The translations under genes were made by a program, and so were the position numbers. Of a DNA stretch of 64,000 nt, positions 48,228 through 60,604 are shown one piece after another (positions within the stretch are counted from its first letter, which is position 1; every line of letters starts with the position of its first letter). This DNA is from Annulohypoxylon bovei var. microspora (taxonomy: Eukaryota > Ascomycota > Sordariomycetes > Xylariales > Hypoxylaceae): contig MU405221.1 in the NCBI GenBank assembly GCA_022836615.1, forward strand, positions 310,001 through 374,000. Reading direction: 5' to 3'. The notes under the pieces are model-generated. The model made no database searches. It was not told the DNA's origin and was given only the letters and a program-made list of their open reading frames with translations.

Positions 48228-51200
48228 AAAAACTCACTTCCATATGAGTTTAGCGCATATGCCGATGTCTCCTACTGTGTTTGGACTCGGTTGTAGTGGA
48301 GCTTGGTCTGTTCTAGATGCAGATCCATGGTTTCAAATTCTACAAGACGAGTACCGTGGAAATTACAGTGTCACATCGACAGTTTTAACGACTATTAATC
48401 TTTACCATCCCATTTGCGACACTACCACGAGTCGCCACCGCCTTTTTGGTCCCGAGACTCCCAGGATCGCCGGTTTCCTTAATAAACGCTGGAAATCTGT
48501 TAATTTGCAAAATGGTTCTTTGAGCACGTTCTATTCCGAGAATTCCGAATCACCGACAACTCGAAGTTGTCAACAAATTCAAGCTGCCGATAAACTCATT
48601 TGTTCAAGGCAATTTCGCGTAGACTAGATCACAGGCCACAGTGTATCACGTCTTCAGCCCTCTCCCAACAGCAGGAATAGAAGGCTTCCTGCATCTTGGC
48701 CTGCTGTATTAATACTCTCGACAGGGAGAAGCATACGTGCACGCAGTCGGGCCAGAGCAGGAAGGGGCAGTACCTAAGACAGGCAGGTCATGGCCTTTTG
48801 AGATCGCAGAATTCACTTTTTACAACAGTTTCGTTCTCCATGTTCATATTTGTAAGGGCCTATCTACATACATCTGGTCTTCTTTCAACGCGCCTTCAGG
48901 CTGCTAGAAAACTTTCAGCCTCGAGGGAAGGGGAGTTTAGAAAGTAACCAGTTCACGGCGTGTTTGCAAGGCCCGACTTCGATTCGTTTCCTCCTTTTTT
49001 TTCATTTGCATTCCGTTACTATTCCCAGAGCCTGTCTGTCGACGGTACAACAGCAGCAGGAAGCAGCAGTGCAGAGGAGAAGTGAAGAGGAGAACTAGAC
49101 CACCCGAGTGGTTAGGCGGAATTTGCAGAATTTGCGGATCGGCGTTTTATGCGAGGGGAATGGGAGAGAAGAGAAAAAATGGATCGCTTAGAGCTACGCC
49201 TACTACTTTACCTACTACTACTTACTACTATAGTCGCCAGCCAGTCGTATACTAGCAGTAGGAAACGCAGATTTTTTTTCCCATTGATAAGTGTGCGCCT
49301 TAAGGCTTAATCTACCAAACCTGACGAATTGTGCATGTCTTCGTAGTAGTAAGGAGGCAGGGAGGGCAAGGCAAAGTAAGCTAATATGTATGTACCTATA
49401 GCTAGCCAGCGCCCAGTCTCCCCCTTCCCCACCCCGGTGTGCGCTCCGGGGCGACCTACCTGGCTTGCTATACGTCCCCCAGCTGACGTGGCTGCCGGGC
49501 AGTGGGCACCACCTCTGGTACCCTTCTTCCTGTCACTTGAATTTTCTTAATTTTTTTTTCTTTCTGGGCTTGCCCGACCGCATTCTTGTTTCGGGTAAGG
49601 GGGGATGATCCCGGGGACGCGGTTCGTCGGGTAGGGCAGCCTTGGGGAGGAGGCTTCCTTTTTTTTTTTTTACGCCTGGCTAATCGCGCGTGTGTGACCG
49701 GTCTGGGCTGTGACATTGTCTCTGGGCCCGGGACTGGGAAGGGGGTCGGTGTAGGTCCCGATGAAGGGTTGGGTGTCTGGTAGGGCGTGGTGAGTGCGGT
49801 ATGGATGTACGTATATCGGAGATGGTAGATGCTTAGTTGACTAGTTTGCGTGATGGGTGAGCGGGTGGATAGATAGATACTACGTGTAGGGCAGGTAGGC
49901 CGACATGACCACTGCCTAAAGTGCATTGAGACAGTATATGGATGCAATGGTGAAAAATCTTTAAGGGAGTCGTGTAGGTTAGACCAGGAGTTGTATCGTG
50001 TATAGTCTTGATGTACTTGTGTTCCCATCAAGCCAGTCTATCAACATACCTCAGGTAGTTGGGTAATTCTATATAATTGTGTCTTCGATACTCTCTCGGT
50101 CTCCCTATATCTGTCCACCCCTCGCAACACTAATAATAGCATACCTATTCACCGGTAGGGAAAGGGAGTTAAATATTTCGCCGGCAAGATCGGGCAGGAA
50201 AGCCCCGCCGATCCAACTTCGACTCCTGTCAGACGTTTATAATGATGTAATGTATACTCGGGTATGACAGAGGATCGCATGGCTTTCACTAGCAAAGAAC
50301 AAGAAAAGCAAAAGAGCAGGGAAGGCGAGGGATTCGGCGATCCCTCGAGACTTATCCTGCCATATCGTCGGTGTTTGCAGAATCACACCGAACCGCAGAT
50401 ATGCTACGAGGATATACTAGGATCGTCGTTCTATGCTGAGTCATGTTGCAGAAGTGGTGACAACATTAAGAACCGACTACGAGATTGGAGAAAGAAAGAA
50501 AAAAAAAGCCTCTCACCGCCATTCAAAACTCGGGTGTCACGAAAAAAGCAAACACGAGATAGAGGTAAGTAGTACACTCGATAATAAATTCATTCGTCTC
50601 TTAAGCATATTTTTCCTATCCATTTACTTCACTAATGATGTAGTCCCTTCAACTCTAGAATTCGTAGGCGATGCAAATCCTCTCCCTTGCTTACGATGGG
50701 GTTGTCACGAGAGCCGAACTGAAAGAGCAATACAAGCAAGTCTTCAACTGCAACAGAGCGTTCTGCAATAGAAGGTTCGAGTTCTCCGCACGCATCATTT
50801 GTCCTATTCCACACCTGCTTCGTAAACCATACTTGCTTTTCTCTATATCGTCTGGAAACTGAGTCGAAGTTCGAAGAATCCGGGTAAACTTCAGTTCGTC
50901 CACGTGGAGCCCTAACTTTGTACAAATAACAAACGTGGCGAAGTAGCCCTCCGCCACGGATGCTTCCTCCAAGTGAAAAAAAGTCGCCGTGAGGTGAAGC
51001 CAGCCGATCTCTCATCCATCATCTGCTGCTGCGGAATCACGAGTCGAGATAGGCCACGTCTAAGAATTGTGTAGGGGGGTACAGTATAATGAGAGTAACT
51101 GTACGGAGATCCGAGATCCAAGTACTGCTAGGGTGGTTTCCAGCCCTCCACAGCGTACAAGGCCGAGCTGCTAGCTGGGTCTCGGCGGATCAACCACAAC

Positions 51201-51377
51201 TGCTTTTGCCACACAAACTTGTAAATATAAATCAAATATGTCAAGCCAACCAACTCCCATATCTGTACAATCGTGCAATCCGGGAAAGTGGATGCACGAG
51301 GGTGTAGATACGCATCTAATCTCATGCGAAACAGTCAAGAGGACGTATCAGATTATCTCTGAAGTCATGGGTCAGCA
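48228..51377. other. Convergent intergenic region
   Basis: This 3.1-kb region lies between the ends of the PHD gene (+) and the Pumilio gene (-). It holds homopolymer runs (T11 near 49,660) and an unexplained 186-codon frame on the minus strand (50,028-49,468), described as a finding. No domain is recognised. Confidence 0.5.
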
Positions 51378-54300
51378 TCATCGGAATTCAGGTCGAGGCG
51401 ACCTCTTCCTTTGAGGGGGTTGACCTACGCGTCCGCGCCTGGCGTTGACTGGTTGCTCTTGCATGTAAGGCATAGCATTGCCGTACCCGTAACCTCCCAT
51501 GTTCACTCCCATGTTGAAACCAGGGGGTGCATAACCGGCAGGTGCCCCAGGCGGTTGAATAGGGCTACCGTTTGCTGCGTTCTGGCCACGATATTGATCC
51601 ATTTGAGGGCTTCCGTTGTTATAACCTCCGAAGCCCGCTTGCATAGGTGGGAAATAATTGTTCATCGGTGGCGTTCCACGTGGGAGCATGTTCTGCTGGT
51701 ACTGCATCTGCTGGAGGTTCACTGGTGCCATCGATCCACTGGTTGCGTTGTACATCTGTCCCTGAGGCCCGTATGAAGGGAATGCAGACATGCCAGGTTC
51801 CACGCTCTCGCTTCTAGGCGCGGGAAAGCCACCCATATCAAAATTCGAGGCTGCACTAGCAGGGTTCAACGGATTCAGATATTGGTTACTATACTGAGAG
51901 TTCTGTTGTACGGCGGTAGCATTCGATTGAGCCTGACGGGAAGAGGGTCGTTGTCGTTCGGTCGACGCGTTGTTACCCACAGAGTGATCGCGGGATCCAC
52001 CTCCCCCACCACCAGTTCGAGTAGATAGACCAACTTCATCCATTAGACGTTTATAACCTTGATTAGGTTGCGCCTTAATGCGCACGAGAACACTTTTTAC
52101 GTTCTCAACCACCTGACCCCTGATGCTCTCGTCAAAGAACGGCGTCGTGAGGACCTTGAAAATCAGCGTAGCACCACAAGAGTGATCGCTCAAGATAGCC
52201 TCCAAAATCTGATCTTTGGGAGTAAAGAACAGAGCCTTAAGAATGGTGTCCCTTGCCTCCGGCTCGGCCTTTTGGTTAATAACCTTCAGGACGGTAAGAT
52301 AGGCAACTTTGTGCGTGCAGAGATGAACGAGATAGGGGACAAGCTGAGGAGCCAGAACGCTACGTCGCTGAGGGAACGTGCACGTGTCCAAGAACCAGGT
52401 CAACAGAAGAGCGCCGTTGGCATTGGTAGCTAACTGGACACTGTGGAGGGCAATAGCAGCAGCGAGCATTCTTTGTTGGTCTTTAGTGGCGTGGTGACTT
52501 TCAAGACAGGCTCGCATCGCTCGAGCGCCGTACCGACCTTGAGCAACTTCCCACATCTTGCCGAGCATGGTTTCGAAGATGAAATCATTGAACGGAGCAC
52601 CAAACTTGAGACATCCTTGCAAAACATAGTTGCCATATTGATCCAAGAACAGCGGAATTGTATACGCCCTCAGATGCTGAACAATCAGTGTCATCTGGTG
52701 GGGCGTCTTGCAAACATCAATGATCTTTTGAGCTGCCCATGTTCCATTCTTGTGGACGCCAATTTCAGCGATGTGAGGGGCAATATTGGCTAACATGAGA
52801 TCTCGGATGTTGTCTGAGCAGTGCTCAAACAATTTTTGAACAACCGTGTTGCCCAGGTAATCTGAAGACAGCTCCGCGATTTCAGAAAGCATCTCAGTTG
52901 CAATATGCTCAATTTCACCCTGAGACAGGCTTTGGTTGTCAATGCGCTTTCGAATATCTCTCAGCTTTGGTGCGTCATGGACCCTAGTATGTGTGGGCTC
53001 GCGAACCGGGGGGATCTCATCAGCAAAAGAGTTGAACTGAATAGCTTGCTGAAGGTTGTGAGAAATACGGTAGGTATCATCGTCGGTCGCGCCGAAAGAC
53101 TTGACAATTTGAAGGATATCCCCTGTCATGTCACGTAAAGGTGGAATGACCGGTGCTGCATTAGTTGTGTTCGAAGCGGTTGCCCCGTTATCGCCTGCAG
53201 GGCCGGCGGTGCCAGGGGTAGTTCCATCCTGACTCTTCGCGAACGGATCGGGGCTGGGACTCGGGAACACCCCATCATGGCCAGGCGTGTTCGACGCGGA
53301 AGGCGGCTTGGCGAAGTTGATTCGAATAGGACCGGCTCCAGGGAAGATCTCCTTGCCGTTCATGCTCGCCTTCGCCGAAATAGCGCTATCAACCCTTTCG
53401 AAGTTCACAAAGCCGCAGTTCTTGTGCGTCAACACCCTTGCGGACAGAATTGGACCGTACGACTTAAACATTTCGGTCAGGGTTGACGTAGTGGTAGACG
53501 TTGGTATACTACCCAGCCACAAAGCACTCGTAGGACCCTCGAGACCAGCCTCTTCTGCCGTCAACAAACCGTTGTTCCGACTGTTTGACCTGCCTAGGTT
53601 CATCCCGGCCACGGCTGCGGGGAGGTCGTCAAATTCTTTCTCCTCCGGCAATCGAATTTCGGCAGCTGTCATCGAGCTATCAAGGCGAGAGGGAGTAGGG
53701 TAGTAGTTTCGCATCAATCTTGAACCAGCCCCTTGCAGCTCCAAAACACCAGCCGTTCGAGCACGTGGTCGAGTGACCGATGCTTGGGAAGCAAATGCCT
53801 GCAGTCCCTGGACGGCCAGATTGTGACTGTGAATAGCAGCGTTAGTAGCAGCTAGCTGATCCTGTAGATGTGCGGCATATTGGTTCTCGAGGGCCAAGCT
53901 ATCGTCGTCGTAATCATCCTCCTCATCTGCATACTTGTCCTTGTTGTTGACAGAATAAGAACGGAATCGGTTGTTAGCTTGCTTGGTGAAGTCAGCAAGA
54001 CCAGGTAGGTAGGGTGTGGCCAACTGGGCGCGAGCTGGCTGCGGAGTCTCGGCTAGACCTAGATAGTCAAGAGTTCTCATATGAACATCATTGTCTCCGG
54101 GTCCTTCTTTCGAAAACGCAGACTGAGCTGGCGAGCTTGGCCCATTTGATCCAATGCTTGCTATGCTGGCGAGAGTATTACCCCTGTCACGGCCAGTTGG
54201 GTTCCATGTGCTGAAGACTGAAGGGCCGAACGGCGAACTACTCCCAGGCCCGTGGGAGAAGGGGCTACGTTGCGGCATAGAACCAGCTCGGAGCCTTGAC

Positions 54301-54974
54301 AACAGGTTTGAGGATCGAGCTGAGTCCGGCGGGTCCAGACCTGGAGACGGTGACTTAAACGGGCTCTGGGACGGCGTCGGCCGGGTCGATTGGGAAGAAA
54401 TCGAGGGGATATTAAGAAGACCATTTCCTATACCACCAGCGGGGAATCGAGATGGGACAGTGCCTGCTCGCGCACGTCGCGTCGAGGGTAAGCTGTCTGG
54501 GGTAGGCAGCTGGGCGAAGTCGGGAAATCCATCAGTTGGGGACTCGGGAATGTTCTCTCGCAAAGGTGTTGAGTTCCCACTAGTCGGCGGGCCGAGCCAG
54601 GGGTTTCCTGACAATCCAGGAACACCTTCTTGAGCTTGAATTTCTCTTGCTCTAGATCGGAACAGTCAGACACATCTCAGGTGAAAAAGGTCGGGTAAAG
54701 CTAGAATTTCAAAAGGGGTCAATGGAACTTACCTCTTGGAGAAGAGTCTACTTGAACCAGCAGTCTCGTGCGAAGGAGAACCAGCCCCGGAACGCGTGGT
54801 ACCTGCCATCTTACCAGGCGGGTTCAAGACACCAGACAAGCCGAAGGGGGATCTGACGGAAGATGCGCCGGGCGAGTCAAGCGGAGTTATGTTGGCGGTG
54901 GGCGAAGTAGAACGACCGTTGGCTGATTTAGGGGGGTAGCCAATAGTCAGATGTTCAGATCTAGCAGTGGACAT
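51378..54974 (-). CDS. RNA-binding protein with RRM and Pumilio repeats (Jsn1/Puf2-like)
   Basis: This is a predicted cytoplasmic post-transcriptional regulator of mRNA stability or localisation. Exons are 54974-54733 and 54651-51378 (81-nt intron), giving 1171 residues. The join gives SRLFSKRAREIQAQEGVPG. After a long disordered N-terminus, an RRM lies at about 450-525 (LWLGSIPTSTTTSTLTEMF; RNP1-like NCGFVNFERVD). The Pumilio homology region covers about 650-955, with repeat helices such as LSSDYLGNTVVQKLFEHCSD, NGTWAAQKIIDVCK, GNYVLQGCLKFG and YGARAMRACLESH. The combination of RRM and PUF matches the Jsn1/Puf2 group rather than Puf3 or Puf4. The tail is rich in Gln, Gly, Asn and Pro, and may favour condensates. 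The start is MSTARSEHLTIGYPP. Confidence 0.93.
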
Positions 54975-57900
54975 TATCGATTATTCATCCGACCCTCATC
55001 AGGAGTAGCAATAATAAATGCTCTCCACGGATGATAGTAATGGGCAGTTTTACTTCGTATAGTAGTAAATAGGTAACGAAGCCGAAAGAATTCGGAATGA
55101 CGTGATGTCGAGTCGAGCAGGCGACTTTCTATACTTCTCGTCCTATAGTAATTTCAACGACCAAAGCGACGGGGTTTAACCAGCCACACCAGCGATCGCT
55201 AGACGTGCTCGGTAGATTAAATAGTCGCACACGAGGTCGTAGGAGAATAGTATCCTAAAGGAATGTGTGTGAAGTGTTGAAGGTAGTAATCCCACAAGTT
55301 GCTGTCTGTCTCTATTGCGGCTACTTTGGGTTATTACAATGAGGCGAGCGACCGGGCTGCGAGCGAGGTCGAAGCGGTGTTGATTTGATAGAATATTGAA
55401 ATAAAGGGTCGAAGGTAGAAAAATACAAGGAATGTCGTAGACGAATTATTCCGAGGACGATGTCCGAGTCGAATTGGGACTGAGATAATGATTCTGACGA
55501 AGGACGGTTTTTTTTCGATTAGCCTTCCCTCTTTTTTTTCTCCTTCCTAGACGAAAACCCCCTTGAAGAAGAATTGGTGGGAGGGAAAGAAAAAAAAAGA
55601 ACGGCCTGTCGGGACGGAAAACAAGTTGACCAAACAAGATCAGGATCAATATACAGGCTCCATTAAAGATCTACGTATGATCTAGAGGCGGGGGAAATAT
55701 GAAGGAGACTTGAGCCTGGAGAAGGGCATAAAAAAAAGGGAAGAAGGAGGAAGGTTGGAGAGAAGACTAGGTAGACAAGACTGTGTAGTGATTCTCAGGA
55801 GAGGTTCAAAGAAGAAGAACGGACGGGTACGAAAAAGTACAGGGTACGAATTGGGTGTCTGGGAGCGCGAAAGTTGAAGTGCAGCAGGGAATGAGTGAAA
55901 GGTGGAAGGTACTATGGGTTTTTAGTGGGGACGATGGCCTCTTTCCTAACATATTCACCCAGTTAGACCAGTTTTAGTTACGAGTACCCGTATTCTACTG
56001 TGCCTATTCTGTATTACATAAGTATTTTATAGTACTATGCTTGTACCCCGCTTAGCATTTTACAGCAAAGATCCCTATTAGGTCCATACTGAGAATGACA
56101 TAACTGGTACCTCCCATGTCCAAGTGAAGCACCAACAATCCAAAGGCACATGTGGACTTTGAAACAATGAGATCGCCCTGATCAACTAAAGAGCCCTCTC
56201 TTTTTTTTCTCCTCTCACCTTTTTAGTCTCTTCATACATACGTACGTACGTGTGTCCTTTTTTCTTCCTCTTTTTCCTTCTTCTTTAATTCGTCCATATT
56301 AATTCCAATCATAAGGCGGGTATGTAATGATTAGTTATACCTTCGTGTGATACTAATAATCAAATATCGATAAATACATTAAACTTATAGATGCAGCTAA
56401 GAACCAGCTTCGGGATTTTTTGCTTCTTCCGCAATATACAGTATATTCAGATATATTATATTCTTGATTAAACCACGCTAGGATTAATTGAGTCGCTTCA
56501 TCAGGCGCTTCCACTTGTCCCTTTCTTCGGTTTTCTCGAAACAGGGGTAACCGGCGCATGATTGGAGAGAAGCAAGTTGTGGGAGAAATTTAAACAACCA
56601 GGCCACTCTCCGTTTAAGCATCAATACCGATTTGGCAGTTTAGACAGAGAGAGAAACATGTGTCCTGTGCAAGCTTGCCCAAGCATGTCGGGAAAGGCGC
56701 GGTAGTGCCCCCCAGTACTAACCAAGTAGACGAGGTAGACGAGGTAGACGAGAATGACGACATCTCACCCAGACAACCAGAACTGCTCTATTTCGGTGCT
56801 GTCCAATGCTATCGTACCGGATTCCACCTACCTATGCACTATGTACTATGTAGGAAAACAAGACACTGGGTCCGACTCTCGCTACGGGTTCTACGGTTCT
56901 TATCCTGTTTGGCAATCCGGCTTTTGGCAACGGTTCTCCCCACAATGTGTCTATCCAATCCACGTCGTTATCATCATTCCATAGCTGCTTTAGCCATGCC
57001 GGACTCCTATTAGAGAAGCAACACGGATTATCCCAAAGACCCTTCAGCACGTATCACGCAAAATGTGATACGGACACCCGAACCTGGTATACAGCAATTG
57101 GAACCTCAGAACACCCTAGTAGAAAAGAGAGCTCATGTACTACCGTTCAATGTAGTATGTGCCGTACTTGGAACTCGAAATGGGCAAGCCAGACTAACAT
57201 GCTGTTTAAAATCTGCTTCAAACTGACAAGCCATCAACATATAAGTGCTCAAAGCGGGACGAAGCATCTAGTGCCTTTCCTTTTTCGGAAGGAGAGTTGT
57301 GGCACACCCCCTGACGTCGCATGGGAGAGGAGGCTTCATGTAGATGAAGGGGGCCGTCCTTCGAATCTGAGCCTCTCTACCTAGGTAGGCAGGTTGTAGA
57401 GATGCGACAAACTACCACGAACGACATCTTAAACTCCCTACTTAGATAGCGAAGACAGGACCGGGTTACACGTTACCACTGAGGTTTTCATTCTATTCTA
57501 CAATTCTACATGCCACATCTCACACCTACATGTAGTCAAAGCAACGTGGCACTGCTATCTCGAAGTCGATCCCTGGAAAGTTTGCTCGATTAGCAACATC
57601 GAAGTCTATGCAGGCGGGATTTTATCACGAGGCAGACAAGCACTGAGTAAGGTTTCATTGTAAGTCGTCAGCACATTGATGGGTTTAGCCCAGCCGTCCA
57701 GCTACCTATCGTAGGTCAATCGTAAGTCAATCCTTAAATTCAGGGGTAGTAGTAGATGTCTTAGCAATCGGCGGTTGTCTAGCATGTCTTAGATACGTAC
57801 ATACATCAGTAGAACCATTCAACGTTTGCAGTACATAATCGGATCGACCTGTCGACTAAACCTTGTCAACAGCTGCAGCGTGATAATGTTTCCCCAGAGC

Positions 57901-58585
57901 TTCTCGCAACGACATCCCATCATTCTTGGTAGAAGACGACGTGCTCTCGACCCTGGTCTCGCTGACTGGCATGGATGTCGCATTGTGGCTTACGAGCTAC
58001 CTAGATAGCCCTTCCACTACCGCCTTAAGATACGCAACTATTATTTCATGCTGGAGTCGTCACTGGGAGCCGAAACGCCAATCAACGGTCCAGACGGCAT
58101 CGGAGGGGGATCTGCCTATAAAATCTGAAACGTCGCCCTCCAAGTTTCCCTCCAATCCAACATAAATACTCATGAGACTCGATTGGGCCACCGGCAAGCC
58201 ACCCTGCAAGCTTAACAACTCGACGCGAAACCTTTCACACCACATTGGACGAAGGCGCAAATCTTGGCTTGGTGATTGATATCTTTCCACGTAAACTGTA
58301 CCACCTTGATAAGTTTTTTTTCTCTCATCCTATCCGAAGTCCCTGAGGCGAGATGAGAGGGTTGGTCAGTCGCGTGGGTTTCTTCTACACGGCTGCATAA
58401 GACCCACCGTTGTAACATTGGAAAGCTGATGTTCAGGTACCATGGGAAGAATCAGGGCAATATAATTCTCCAGCAAGTGAATCACGCAACTACTACTGAA
58501 TTATTGATATGATAAAAAGAAACAGAGACTATAATCACATTTTATCAGAAAGACAAAACGATTAACGAGAAAAAAGGAATCGACA
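54975..58585. other. Intergenic region, Pumilio promoter and beyond
   Basis: This 3.6-kb region has a purine-rich stretch on the plus strand (about 55,660-55,900, the C/T-rich leader of the Pumilio gene on the minus strand) and several frames under 150 codons with no recognised domain. A small 9-nt repeat lies at 56,726. Confidence 0.5.
56726..56752 (+). repeat. Three tandem copies of GTAGACGAG
   Basis: Three perfect 9-nt units lie between genes. Confidence 0.85.
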
Positions 58586-58669
58586 TGGCGAGGCTGGGAG
58601 TCGAACCCAGGTTTACACGGACCAATGTCATGACCACAACGTGTTGTACTACCGTTATACTACCTTGCC
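58586..58669 (-). tRNA. tRNA-His (GTG), probably with a 13-nt intron
   Basis: On the minus strand the acceptor arm is GGCAAGG/CCTCGCC (one A-C mismatch). The D arm follows as GTATAACGGTAGTAC. The anticodon stem ACACG/CGTGT closes only if 13 nt (TCATGACATTGGT) after G37 are removed, leaving the loop TT-GTG-GC. The T arm is CTGGG-TTCGACT-CCCAG. A run of T residues within 15 nt downstream fits a Pol III stop. The intron sits one base after the anticodon, the standard nuclear position. The mismatch at 4-69 leaves some doubt whether the copy is fully functional. Confidence 0.85.
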
Positions 58670-60604
58670 CTAAGGACATCCCGATAATCCGGCCAAGAGT
58701 CTACCTGTATTATTTCGAAATTGTTTTTTTTACTTATGTTTCCTACTGATTTTGTAGCAAAAAAACGACGTTTTACCTAATATATCCCTTTAGAATACAT
58801 ACTATTATGTACATTTGTAAGAAGCTAAAACAACGACATCGTCGTAGCCTCCTCGCCAAGGCCCCTTCCACGCGGACCTTTGTACTAGCCTCGCCTTATG
58901 TATTAACCACCCGTTTCGAATCTAAGGAACTTGGGTTCTTTGTTTTAAAACGTAGTTTAAATCCCATCGTCGTCTATAAATGACTTAGCGTGGAGTACGG
59001 ACCGTGTCTTAGTATATTCGCCCCGTAAGGTCTATATTTAACTTACAAAGGCTCATCGACGAGCGGCAAAGAGCCCCCATTTCCATATTTTGAATTATGC
59101 AAAATATATACCAAGGCTTTTTTCTCTATTCCACTTCTCTTCTCCAGTTTCACCTCTTCCCTGTCGTTCAGCTTCGCCTTGCTGAAAAAAGAGACATGGC
59201 TATCTGGGCTCCCCTGCTTTTGATCGACGCTGCATGATGCCACCTCTTTAAGCTTCTATTTCTGTCTCGCGCCAACACGCCATGCTAAGGATCGGAAGTA
59301 TTATCTAATTTTCCTTTTTTTCGCATGTATGAAGAAACATTTTAAGAAAGCCGTTGATAATAAACATGCAAGTCTAGGCGGATTGTAATTTTCTATCTTA
59401 ATAGTACATATCAACAATAACTAGTGTTTGAAACCAAAAGTCAAGCAGCCACTAAAATAGTCCCAACATGTTCGAATGATAACACCTCTTAAAATAGTAT
59501 TTGTCATCCGATCTTGCTTCTGGAAACAAAGTGAGTCGTCATATCTTACGCCATCCTTTCGGCACACTCCCGCGGCCGCGGCCGCGAACTCTTAAGTGTA
59601 AGTACACCAATAATGCATTAACAATCCGGCAATTGTTGTATCACGACAGCTATCCAAATAGCGGGCATGATGTTACCCGAGTTAACATACCTTTGGGTAT
59701 TGATGGATATGTACTTAGGTAGTGTTTAAGCCATATTGTATCAAGTAAGGGCTCAGGCTTGTTCAGCTTGTTCAATATGACTTGGCTTTACCTAAATTTA
59801 CATATAATTTTCTTTAACCATGGCGTTTATCTAAACATAGCTATAACCACCACTTATTATTAAAACATCAAGTTGTCAGGATCTACTTAATTCTGTAATT
59901 TCCAATTTTATCACATATTTCCTTTTATTAATATATATACAACGTCTCAGTAGGATTATTGTGACATATCACCAGGGAAAACTAAGCTAGCATATGTCCT
60001 CAAGTGCCAAATAACTTCACTTAAGTACCATGCTGGGTCAGGGCTAGTTAAATAGAATTTAACTAGGTATTATAATGTTTCAACTATCATTAGTCCCATC
60101 TGAATACCAGCAAGTTCTCGTTGGCAATTCAACAACTAAGTTGACTGTAATTTCACTCCTGTTACCACCGAGAGGCTTTTAACCAGAGTAAACCTCAGCC
60201 ACACGAGCATCAAGTACCAACACCAATGGCAAGAAAAAAAGGCTCATATAAATGGGTATCAATTTCACTAGCATACTCTCTCCCTTTGAGACAACCTCAT
60301 CAATACCTTAGGTAGTTAATCCTATCTCATATACAATGCCTCATTCCCCGGCTACATATCGCGAGTAAAATCAACTGGCTTAACAACGACGACCCTAATC
60401 CCTCTCCCTAGCGAGACTTTGGATGCCTCCTATTCCCAAGGACCTTTCTACAGTGTGTTCCAGGCTGTTCTGGGGCCCTCTAGTCTCAGGCTGGACTATT
60501 TCATTAGCCACGACCTACTCAGACAGTGTCGAGAGCACCCGTGAAACCCCCCAAGACAAGGTTCCAACAGCATATACCGACACCAGAATATGACGTATGC
60601 CACA
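58670..60604. other. Intergenic, AT-rich
   Basis: This 1.9-kb region holds no supported gene. A short GC island (GCGGCCGCGGCCGC near 59,572) interrupts otherwise AT-rich DNA. Confidence 0.55.

Noticed and set aside
49097..49135. tRNA A-box-like sequence (CCCGAGTGGTTAGGCGG), as in tRNA-Leu or tRNA-Ser
   Set aside because: No B box (GGTTCGANTCC) or closing acceptor stem follows within 100 nt.
56660..57384. Overlapping plus-strand frames of 117 and 145 codons
   Set aside because: No recognised domain, no clear splice structure linking them, and base composition like the surrounding intergenic DNA.
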